A DNA stretch of 64,000 nt from positions 310,001 to 374,000 of the forward strand of contig JASANG010000727.1 in the NCBI GenBank assembly GCA_030248215.1, written 5' to 3'. Shown piece by piece: positions 45,701 to 56,100 of this stretch. The stretch is from Enoplolaimus lenunculus (lineage: Eukaryota > Nematoda > Enoplea > Enoplida > Thoracostomopsidae). A program made the position numbers and the translations under genes. How positions within the stretch are numbered: position 1 is the stretch's first letter; each line of letters starts with the position of its first letter. Below the pieces are notes generated by a model. It was not told the origin of the DNA and did not search any database. It was given only the letters and a program-made list of their open reading frames with translations.

Positions 45701-48700
45701 AAGTCCTTGGTATATTTTATTTGGATCATCGGCTAAACTAAAAATAATTTGTCTTGACTATTTTTGTCTCCGTTAAAAGTTATAGACCTTGGCAAACAAT
45801 GGTTTGCGAAAGACTGAAATTGTTTGTTACCAAGCCAAAGTCATTACGTAGTTATATAATTCGCATAGGTTCACTTCATATGGCATGACAGCAGGATGCA
45901 AAGTGGAACTGGATTATATCGGAATATGAACAGCAAATTTATGCCGGAATAGTAATCGGAATCGGAACTAGAAAGTTTTTAGACTGTACGGATAACTTGT
46001 ATTGACAAATATAATAAGTATATATTGATTGATTGAAATATAATATCAATTTAGTGCTGGCTTCTCCACAGCTTGAAAATTTCCGCCGGGGGGCGTTTCC
46101 TGGGCGGGCCCCCAGGAGTTTCCTGGGGGGCAGCTAATTTGACTGGGGGGGGGCAGTTTTCCTGGGGGCCTCCCAGATGATCTGGGGGTCCTAGGGGGCA
46201 GGCTCAAAATTTTGCAAGCCGACTTTTTGGACCATTTTTTTCATTCTAGACCGTGTTTCCAACTCAACGTAAGATTACTCATCGCTCAACATGACAAAAA
46301 TTTCTCGCAAACGCTAATAACAATAATTTTAACTTACGTATATACTGACAACTTAACCAAAAGTTGAAAGAAGCACAATTATATAAAATATAGATAATCT
46401 ATAATTGAAAGTGTGATTAATATATATTTTGTATATTAGTCACAGCTTCAATTTATCATAAGGCTCAGGCGGGTTGACCTTGCTGCTGCAAGGTACTTTC
46501 GAATGCTGTATACCCTGAAACGGTATTTATATAATTGTGCTTTTTCAGTTCATTATTGAATTGTACTAGTTACTACCGGTATTTTTAACGCTATTAAAAA
46601 ATTATGAGTACTCAGCGTAATATAAAGTCACATTTTGCCGAATGTCCGCCTCAAAAAAAGTCCAGGTCTTTATGTTTTAACATTGAAAATTTTTGGCTTA
46701 GAAAAGTCCTGGGGGCCCCCCAGCAAAAAAATTTGCTGGGGGCGGCCGAAAATTCGCCGGGGGCCTTTCCTGGGGGCGGCAAAATTTTCGCCGGGGTGAA
46801 AATGAAAATTTCGAAAAGTGCTGGGGGGCCCCCGCCCCCCCGCTGTGGAAAAGCCAGTAGTGTATATATCTGTTGGTGGTAACAATTTTTAAAAACGTCG
46901 CATGAACAAATTTCTGTGATTTTTGGTTGTGTAAAGCTAAGCTACAATCAATTATATATAAATTAACTCATCGAATGCAATTTAATTAATAAATGACGCA
47001 GGATTAATCTTAAAATTTCCAAATTTTTAATCTGATTGATTGTGCAATCAAAATAGGAAACGGAACTCGGTTTGAATCGGAATTCTAATTGGAAGCTAAA
47101 TTCCGGTTGAACCCTGAATGACAGCTATGTAAGTAATAAATTTTGTCTCAATGATCGATTTTTATGACATAAACACATTCTAAGTAGAAACATTGTTTTA
47201 TATGTTTACTATTTTTCTGGTGGGATCTTATATTATCTTGTTGTATATAAGAAATTAATTTGAGATTTAAAAATAGCTGTACGAACGCTAATAATAGATA
47301 ATATTGTGGTTTTCTAGAAGCATTGCAAATTTTGCACGTTTGCCGCAGTAGCGATTATCCGTTGAGCTCATTCGCAATACTGGAGGATTCTAAAGATGGC
47401 ATGTTGCAGAACACTGGATTAACAGCAGATATGATGTTCCTACAAATTCTTTCCAAGTTTACCGTAAGTCGCTGGATTGTGAAAATTCTAGGTACTTCTG
47501 TTTTGATAATGATTGTCCTCTTCCGACATCGTTTGTCTTCTGGGCAGTATCTAGAATGTCGTAGTATTTTATTGTTGAGTGTTTTCTCGTTAGCAATCTT
47601 CAGGGCTGTACCAGACCGTAGCTTATTATATACATGTCTAAATCTGTGTGTATTAAAGAACGTTTTATCGTTTAGAGTATCTATTCGTCAAGGCCGAATG
47701 TCAAGTACGAATTTCGCGGACAAAAATACACCACTGATGATTTCACTATTAACGTTGGCTCTGTATCTGCTATGGCAAATTTCAAGGCTATACTGACAGA
47801 GGTTAGTATTGTCGCATGACATCATTTAACCAAGCGATACTTTATTGCATGCAAATTTAGTATAGCATCGAGTATTCACGGGACGCTTGTTAGGTATCAG
47901 TGGAGTGGGTTTCCGGTGTTATGATTTGGCCGTTTTCTTAACTTTGCTAATTTTTAAGAATCTCTTTTGAAAGCCACTTGTACTCCGAATATAAGCCATT
48001 GATGGTGGATGCTTTGAGAAGCATTGAAAGAAAGTTAAGGTATCATGCTCAGTGGTACAGAACTGAGCATTAGGTACGTGTAATATTATAGTGCATTTTA
48101 GATTGTATATGAACCGTGCTCATTTCCTGTGGAATGCGAAGAACTCATGAAAGAATTTTCTACTGGATTTTTTGGTGGGTCCTTTATTAATCATTAATGC
48201 GTATTGGTTTTTAACTTTCAAATACTGTACCATTTTAAATCATCCACGACGCGATTACACACCACACCCGATAACCACACTCGATACAGTGTTTTTGAAT
48301 GGTGCTGGGGAAACGATTTGAATGATTGAATTGTGTGTAATTTTAAAAAAATTTGAATATCACTTTTTTACCAGTCAGTAGTGGTGAATGTGTCTTCAAA
48401 TGCGTTATCTAAAAAGTAATGCATCTACTTACCAATTTAGGATTTGGGTAATCCTGACTTATATTTTGAAATTTTTTCACATTTAAGGATTCAATGTTAG
48501 TACCCCAGAATTTATCGAGAAGAAAATTCGTTCCGCTGTTGGCCCTCATTGGAACTTTAAAGCGATAGACTCCGTTTTGCAATATCTAGAACATTTCAAT
48601 CGAATGCGAAGAGTGAACGAGCCGCACACAGTTCCTCATGCTCAGACATCTGGTGTAATGTCACAACAGCAACAACAGCACATGTTAGGTCCTGGCCGAT

Positions 48701-49429
48701 TAGCGCAACCCCATCAAATGCCGCCACAGCAACATATTGGAGGCCCTGCTACAATGCAACATTACCAACAACCGTCATCAGGCATGTTTATTACAATATT
48801 GATTGAAAGCGTTTATGTTTTGTACTCAGGGGGTCGTAATTTTGATTCCCGTCCGGCTGGCTATCAATCCAATGGAAATTAGTTTAAACAACCGCTGCAT
48901 TAATTTTAAAATATGTTTTCATGCTGACAATGACAGCACAATAAGGTATCAAAACTCAGACCTTCTATAATAGCTGCGGAGCGTTTTGCATAAAATATAA
49001 TCCATAAAATATAATCAAATATAATCAAACCTAATCAGTCATTTAGGCAATGTTTGGCTTATGGTCAAAAATGCTAGCACATACGTAGGTCTGTCACAAT
49101 AGACATCCTGATTTCCGAAGATAGTATTTTAAGCTGATTACTTATACGTGTAAGTTAACATTCAATTTGCGGCTTTAATTCTGTTTCCGACTTTGCTTTG
49201 ATCGTTATATTTTATAGGAATTGTAAGCAGCGCAAGTGTTGCAACTGGCGGTCCACATCATGGCATGGCGCCTGGGGGAATTATACACCAGCCTTCGATG
49301 GTTGCCGGGCCAGGTAACGCTCCTCCAATGATGCAACAACCTTCATTGCAATCCATACGAGTTCAGGGTGTACCAATTGGATCAGTGGCACAACAGCAGC
49401 ATTATGCGCAGCAAATGGGGATGCGCTGA
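42753..49429 (+). CDS. MED20: MED20, Mediator head-module subunit 20
   Basis: Exons: 42753-42766, 45544-45698, 47318-47463, 47676-47801, 47959-48039, 48501-48781, 49218-49429 (TGA). The first 15 residues MGVSWVLEYPITEGK align without gaps to human MGVTCVSQMPVAEGK. Further matches are LDAEVYYP, ILHVCRSSDYPLSSFAI, EFRGQKY...DFTINVGSVS, YKPLMVDALRSI and AIDSVLQYLEHFNRMRR. MED20 is part of the Mediator head that contacts RNA polymerase II. Exons 2 and 6 appear to end at GC donors (GGCAAGT, CAGGCATGT). The 47801-to-47959 junction does not close in phase with standard sites, so a small exon near 47.86-47.89 kb or a base error is likely. Human MED20 is 212 aa; this protein is about 335 aa, owing to a Gln/Gly/Pro/Met-rich C-terminal tail of about 110 residues. 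Confidence 0.9.
42840..43655. mobile_element. Family D MITE cluster in MED20 intron 1
   Basis: CAGGGTGCAACCGGAAG at 42843 and ATTCCGGTTGCACCTG at 43636 bound CCGGATATCCGG-rich sequence, with an internal end-like ACACGGTGTAGCCGGATA at 43456. At least two nested copies. Confidence 0.5.
45014..45437. mobile_element. hAT-type MITE with perfect 8-bp target duplication
   Basis: TAGGGATGCACCGATAA on the left and TTAATCGGCACATCCTTA on the right. ATTGAATA flanks both sides (45006-45013, 45438-45445). The interior has CCGATACCGATA motifs and no ORF of note. It ends about 100 bp before MED20 exon 2. A fragment is at 50112-50190. Confidence 0.85.
45893..47118. mobile_element. CAGGATGCAA element split by a G-rich insertion
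   Basis: The left part (45893-45990, CAGGATGCAAAGTGGAAC) and the right part (47050-47118, ending TTCCGGTTGAACCCTG) match the two halves of 39783-40195. The element at 46052-46862 sits between them. Confidence 0.55.
46052..46862. mobile_element. G/C-run hAT-like element with transposase N-terminus remnant
   Basis: Ends TAGTGCTGGCTTCTCCACAG and CTGTGGAAAAGCCAGTAGTG are inverted, and both are followed by runs of G/C (CTGGGGGCCCCCCAG-like). An open segment at 46604-46700 encodes STQRNIKSHFAECPPQKKSR, resembling the basic N-terminus of hAT/TTF-finger transposases; the rest of such a gene is missing. Confidence 0.6.
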
Positions 49430-49963
49430 CCTGAAAGATTGTGAATCAGGTTTGATGTATTTCTGTTTTGGCAACAATTTCAATGAACTAGTTATATGGA
49501 TCAATTAGTGTGTAACAGTTTCGTCAATTTATGTTGGGCATTTTGCACTAAAATATTACCGGATACGGATCTTGTTTAGGCAAAACATAGACAGAATTAA
49601 TCATATGACAGTGATTTTTGGTCGGGAGTAGTATAGAAGGGCCAGTACTGGCCCTCCTATACTACTATCGGGAAAATACATAGGTTGCATAAATAACGAA
49701 ACACAGTATTATAGCTGAAAATTCGTTAATACTGTAATTCCGTTTAACATTATAATCACAAATGGGAGCCAAAATATGTACAAGTTGAGATTCAGATTAA
49801 GACTGTGAATTGAGATCAGAAAGTCAGAAACTAACAATAATTTCAACCAAATACATTACTGAGGCTTAGGACAGAAGTAAATATCGGTGTGCAACTTTCT
49901 CGCTTTGTGCTGCTTTCTTGTTTTATATGTCGGTGATTTCATTTTTGAAACCACTCCACAGGT

Positions 49964-50110
49964 GCCGGAACAGTTGTATAAGCATATTCGTAAGTCTAAG
50001 CGTATGGATGAGCGTATTCCCAAGCCTAAGCAGAGAAAATAGTCTAAATCTTAAACTGACTCATTATAGCCCCTCCGGAAAACGATCCGGCCCTGTTCTA
50101 TACATGGACC
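49964..50110. mobile_element. Family A MITE
   Basis: GTGCCGGAACAGTTGTATAA on the left and GGCCCTGTTCTATACATGGA on the right around a CCTAAG core. It is downstream of MED20. Confidence 0.75.
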
Positions 50111-50199
50111 TGTTTGCTGTGCCGATGTCGATAGCGATATTCACAAAAAGTACCAATTATTGCCCATCGCGTGCCAATTACTCGTCCTATCTCTATAAT

Positions 50200-52110
50200 A
50201 ATCTAATAAAGTTGTGCTGGGGTTGTCTTCCTGTTAGGTTTCTCTTTTCATAAGTGCTTAATTTGTTTCAGGCTTTGGACGGAAATCAATTTCTCCGGTT
50301 AGAGTTTTCAATCGTTAATGGTTCGTTTTACACAATGATTGGCATTCTTTACTCAGCGATTGTTCTTTCAAGCAGTACAAGTGCATAATATGAAATGATT
50401 CACAATTCGAAGAGCGTTATAACGTATCTGAGATTTTAAACCAGACCTGATTGTTGCCAGGCAGAGGGCTCAACCCAACTTTTAACACCATTTCGGCCCC
50501 TGCCCCCGAAATTTCTGGCAAGGGTCAGGATCGTAATGTTTTTAGGCGGCATTTTCACCAAATATTTTTGAGGGAGAAAACTGTAAAAGGACCATATTAT
50601 TTTAACAGAAAAAATTTCGAAGGAAAAGATTGTAAGACAAGGACCTTACCACTTTGCTCCCAAAACATTTCTGACGGGGTGGCGTACGCCGCCCCGCACT
50701 TCCCTTTCTCTAGATCCGCTAGCGTACCCGCTCTGGTCTTTAATATATAGATACATAATGTCGATTTGGCACCACATAACCTCCCCTGATAATTTCAATT
50801 AACTTTCATTTTTTTAACATTTAAATATACTTATACTTTCACTCTCTGTGATCTTTAGACTACAGCTAAACCAAAAATGTATTTTCAACAGTTCAGACAT
50901 CTATTTTTTATGTATAGGTATAACTGTAAAAGCAACATGCTGAGTTGAATTGCGTCATTGATTGCGTTTGATGAGACCTGGTTTACTATAAATTTCACGA
51001 CACAAATTTAGGGGAAAACTTTTTCTGTAACAACCAAAGTTTTTGAATCAGTTTTGTGCCTTTTTCTCTCGGGGGTACGCTGCTGTTTCGTTGAACCTTC
51101 CGCATTTTTTCCAAGGTAAAAAACTTATGTCCAGCGCCGCCACTCGGCTAGGAATTCCGCTATTCCTTTATTCGATCGGCACTGGGTTGCAAAAAATACA
51201 AAATTTTCCCTTGCAACTGCAATTCCGGTTACAGCCTGATTGTACCTGTAGTAAGTAGGTACAACGAGACATTGATTTCTGACCTGAAAATTGTAAATGA
51301 TTGCGAGGATAGTTTTATGGGTCATCTACGTAATAATGCGTGCACCAATGTAAAAAATTGTCCTAGTCTGAGGAGAGAACTACATTTCTCAGACAGACTA
51401 CCTATATAGGATGTCATAAATAGGACCAGTGCCTCAAAAGGGCCTTATGACAAACTATACTGTCTTCTTGCAGCATATTATTGTCACAATAGACTGCGCG
51501 CGCACACTAGTAATTTGTCCAGACACTGTAGGAAGGGACTATATACGCGCATGCAATATTTACCGCTAACTTTGCACATATTACGCGTATGCTATTGCAA
51601 GGGCGCTGTTTTTTCAACTCGTTATACAGTGTGCGTAGCGTTGTCCAGACACCCATCCGACAGTGTCTGGAAAACATATATGGCCTCAGAACACCCGTGC
51701 AATGGCCACGCACCCCAACAACAGTTCTATTTTCCACATAGTTCCTAACCGGGTTACTGGACAATTCTTTACGCTAGCGCACGCACTGTAACGTGGATGA
51801 GCCATTAGGTACTGGCTTTAGTTTTTCAACCCAGAGTCATAAATTCGGTTCAAAATTTACAAAATAATCGAATTAGGCTGAGAACAATTTCGTGTGTTTT
51901 TATTTCAAATTTGTATAAAATGTATAATAAAATGTTTTTAATCTGAATGTATTGAAAGAAATACATAATGCAAAGATTTTCAATTCATCGCTTTTAAACG
52001 TATATATGTACATATCAGGGTGCAATCGATAAAAACGAGTTTATATGTGGTTTGGTTTGTTAACTGAAACACTTCAGAGGTTTAAAATTTGTAGAATATT
52101 TTTCCTACCA
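50200..52110. other. Convergent intergenic region between MED20 and the EGF gene
   Basis: No gene recognised. A family D end is at 51217-51236 and CAGGGTGCAATCGATAAAA is at 52017. The rest is unremarkable. Confidence 0.4.
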
Positions 52111-52116
52111 AAATTC

Positions 52117-52250
52117 GGCCCATGTAAAGGTCAGGGGCAATACGTTTTTCCGCCTGATTGCAAAAACTATGGACATTTTTTGCTTAGGCTCAGGCTTTAG
52201 GCTTACGTATAAGTTCATTTTAGACCTTCGGTTGGACACTGATACATACT
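52117..52250. mobile_element. Family A MITE, right end lost
   Basis: GGCCCATGTAAAGGTCAGGG and a CTTAGG core. A family B copy begins directly after it. Confidence 0.6.
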
Positions 52251-52251
52251 T

Positions 52252-52467
52252 TGGCCCATGTTACTTTTAAGGCTGTCCCGGTTTCTGGTGGGTCTGTAAA
52301 AGAGTAGGCTTACATTCTAGACTACATTTTTTTGCTTAGGCCTAGGAATACGCTTTTGTAACGCTTAGGCTTCAGCGTAGGAATATGCTTTTGCAACGCT
52401 TAGGTTTAGCTTTAGGAATACGCTTAATCTACTGTTAGGTACGGCCCTAAAAGTAACATTGGTCAAT
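52252..52467. mobile_element. Family B MITE
   Basis: GGCCCATGTTACTTTTAAGG on the left and CCCTAAAAGTAACATTGG on the right with GCAACGCTTAGG repeats. It ends about 155 bp beyond the stop of the EGF gene. Confidence 0.8.
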
Positions 52468-52621
52468 ACTTTTATGACACATATATGAAATTAAGCAATT
52501 GCGATGAATTAAAATAGAAACTTTCATTATGATTTATTCAACAAATTCGTACACGAGATCAGTAACCTGAGTACATCTGGATCACTATTGTGCCCGTGCC
52601 CTTTACATGACACAAGGGACT

Positions 52622-53106
52622 CTAACTCGCCGTATACAGTAATGTCAGTACCCATACCAGCAGTGTAACGATAATACATTGCGGATACGCAAACAGGTCC
52701 GAATTCGCAGCGGACTGTGGGACCAATTTTGGCTGCCTTTGTTTCAATTTAACAGGTATTTCGTTACACAATGGAGATCGGCAAAAACATACTTTTCCGC
52801 CTTTAAGTGAAATTTTGGACCGGTTGTAAATTCGCGATAAATCTGACTGTGTGATTGAGACACAGTTACGTTGAAGTAGGGCGGTTTCGTATAACGGTGC
52901 GTTTAACCATCCTGGTTCACGGCGTGCAGTTTCGCCAATGCATTCTTGAACTTCGATTGAAAACTGGGCATTTGCTTGCGGTACAAACATGAAATGGGCA
53001 CATGCGATGCCGTAGCAGAATGCCGACGAGTTTGATTCAATACGACACATTGGACTGTTTCCACAGTGGCATTTGATGCATGCGCGATCACCGGGACATT
53101 GGATTG
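52622..53106 (-). CDS. Terminal exon: Ly6/uPAR-like domain plus hydrophobic tail
   Basis: The exon begins after ATTTCAG with 2 nt that complete an Ala codon and runs 161 codons to TAG. It has about twelve cysteines, including C-x-x-C-x-C near the start and a late C-F-C...C-N-E. A basic/Pro linker (KLKQRQPKLVPQ) follows, then a C-terminal hydrophobic stretch of about 18 residues with no cytoplasmic tail, as in GPI-anchored proteins. Assignment to the three-finger fold rests on cysteine pattern only. Confidence 0.6.
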
Positions 53107-56100
53107 CTGAAATAAAGTAAAGAATATATTTGATAACCTTTTATAACTCGTTTCATAAGTATAGCTTCGACTGAAAAGTTTAGTAAAAAACTGGTACGAT
53201 AAAAGACCTCTTATTTTACAAATTTTCAATTTTGTGGTACTTACTGTAGTGATCCGAATAAGAGGGGGTCTCCATTTAGAGTCCTAAGCAATCGGAGTCC
53301 GTATCCCAAATAAGACTTCGTAAGCGGATAGCGTACCTAAACCATTATTAGAGCCCATAAATGTCAATGATTCCAAATTGTAGCGCATAAATGACTCCAG
53401 GACCAAATAAAGTTGAGTTCGAAGCTTTAAAGCGTACTTAAGTTTTGACAGTACATTCCTTACCCTTGTATTTTATGACTCAAAAGCTTTTGATACAAGA
53501 GAGATAAACTATTCAACGGATAGTTGCAATACCCGCTATATATTAGTAAACGAAGGGCAGCGCGCAGGGCGGGTTAAAAATAAATAACAGTCTGTTACCG
53601 AATAACAAGGGGTTTACCCTCTGGAGAGGCCAAATAAATAAAAGTCCCCCCTCTTATTCGGGTCACTACAGTATATGTACAAATTTAAAATTCGCAGCTT
53701 GTAAGAAGGGTTTTTTCATTCGCTCAGCTTAATGGATGTTTTCCCTTAAAAATATTCAGGAGTAATATCCTATAGGATTTTCAACATTTGTGCTATATTG
53801 AATCCCAGAAAATCCTAAAACGTACCAGCAGTTTTGTGTCACGTTTTTGTAATCTCTATTAGCATCGCAAGTATTTTTAGTAATGTTTGTGTTGCGTTTT
53901 CAAGACACAACCAAAAAGCGCATAAATCGCACTCTGGCAATTTGGCAGCGAAAATTTCGGCTTTCCAAAAGTTGCATTGTTCAAAAATTTCGTTGAGATC
54001 TTTGTCTTATTTCAATTGTCTATGTTTGCCCAAAAGGAAACGCAAAAATTTTTTTGACCACACTTTACGGGACTACTGTTAAATTTAACACGGTTAACAT
54101 TTCCACAATCAATTTTTGTATCACAACCGACTCCGCGATAAAATTGATCGACCCCAGAAAAGATACCAAGCATGACCCACGTTACTTTTAAGGCCGTCCT
54201 GGTTTGTGGTGGGTCTGTAAAAGAGTAGGCTTACACTCTAGACTACATTTTTTGCTTATGCTTAGGCTTAATAAGCTTAGCATTAGGCTTAGGAATATGC
54301 TTTTGCAACGCATAGACTTAGGCGTAGGCTTAATAATAGGCGTAATCTACTGTTACAGCCTTAAAAGCAACATTGGCTCCGAGCATTATATCGCAATGTT
54401 GGACAACTTACGTGGGGCAAGTGTTGTCGTCGGTACTAAAATAGAAATGCATCAATTTCGATATGAATGCTGTGTACATCGAGTAGGAAAACCACGAAAC
54501 TTTCATAATTAAGCTACATTAAATAATATCGGTAGGCAAAATATTGATTTCACCAAATAATGTAGTTATTCCGACCTCGCTGAGGAATCTTAGAGGAGCT
54601 AAAAAATTTGCAGGAACAGCAGTGAAGGAAAGGCGTTTAGCGCATTTCTGATGAAAGAACGAAAAATACTAACCTTCACAACTGTCGCCGTACAGTACGT
54701 AACCAGACGGGCATTGACATTGATAGCTTCCTTCGGTATTCACACAAGTCGTATTGAAACGTCCACCTCGATCTTCGCACGGGTCTGCGGAAGCAGCACA
54801 TTCGTCAATATCTAAAAATAAAGTATGAACAAAACTCACAAACAATTCGGTCAATCCGGAGCGAAAAACACCTGCCTATAATTGTTTACACTTGCTAGTA
54901 ATGCGGGGTTCATGTTGTAACCGGAGCAGCTTAGACTATTCGGTAACATTTTGTCAGTTTATAAACCCTGTATCGGATTCAAAAATTCGTATTTGTCTGC
55001 TATTAACATGTGTGGATCACCGTTTGTTCTTCAATATCATATGATATTCGAGGTATTGTCTGCGAATATCATATGAGACATTTTCAATGTCTGCATACTG
55101 GATTTAACTTATACCCAAATTGTCCTGTTGAATATCATATGATACTAGAATTTGAAATTTGAATTTTTAAATTTTGAAGCTGTGGTTCTAAGGATTTTGT
55201 GTCGAAAACGATTTGCAGGCGTGTATTTGGTATTTAAAGCACATCATTGCCGTTGCCGTCCAACTTTTTATTTATTTATTAGTACCCAAAGGTTACACTG
55301 TCCCGCTGAATATCACATGATATGTGTTGAAATTTTGGTATATCATATGATATTCGCATAAATGTCCCACAGTATCACGTGACGTACCGTCCCGTGTACA
55401 CATTGATCATTTGAGAGCGGTGATTTGTAAGCTATGTCATATGACATTCGAGTTTTGGCTGTTGACCCGATATAAGAGACCAAATGTTAACGTTAACGTC
55501 AAATCAACATTGGACAAACCGTGTCCCGCCTGCCCTGGTTATAACGTGAACCCCGCATAAGTCTACTTAAGTAATATTCGCCTGACAGCTCGACAAAGTG
55601 TATAAAATAGTATATATCTGAACTGATGAACTTTTTCGCAAATTTTTTTGGTTTCAAGGGAACTTTGTAACCTCAAAATATCGAATGTTTCAAAATTTCA
55701 AATTTGAATGCGGAATGACCATAAGTACAGGGAAGGTCGTGAGAAGCTTTACTTCTGTTAAAGTTTCAAAATAGGACCGTTTTTAAGCAAACACCGACTG
55801 CTTGGGCGAATAACGGAATAGAAAAGGCCGCACGATCAACACAGAAAAAAACCGAAATTCTTGAACCATTTGCATATCGTTGCAATTCAGTTATTTTTTT
55901 TGCTTTCACGACGCCATGTAACAAGGTCTTTCCATTAAAATTAAGAATATCTTCAAATTGCCAAAGGTACATAACCCTCGTATATATCTCGTGCTACTTG
56001 GTTACAAATATCTTAAGACTACCGCTCACTTATTGTTTAATAGGTACCATACAGATTGATCCAGAAATGATGTAACGAATATGATAATCTGAAACCGAAA

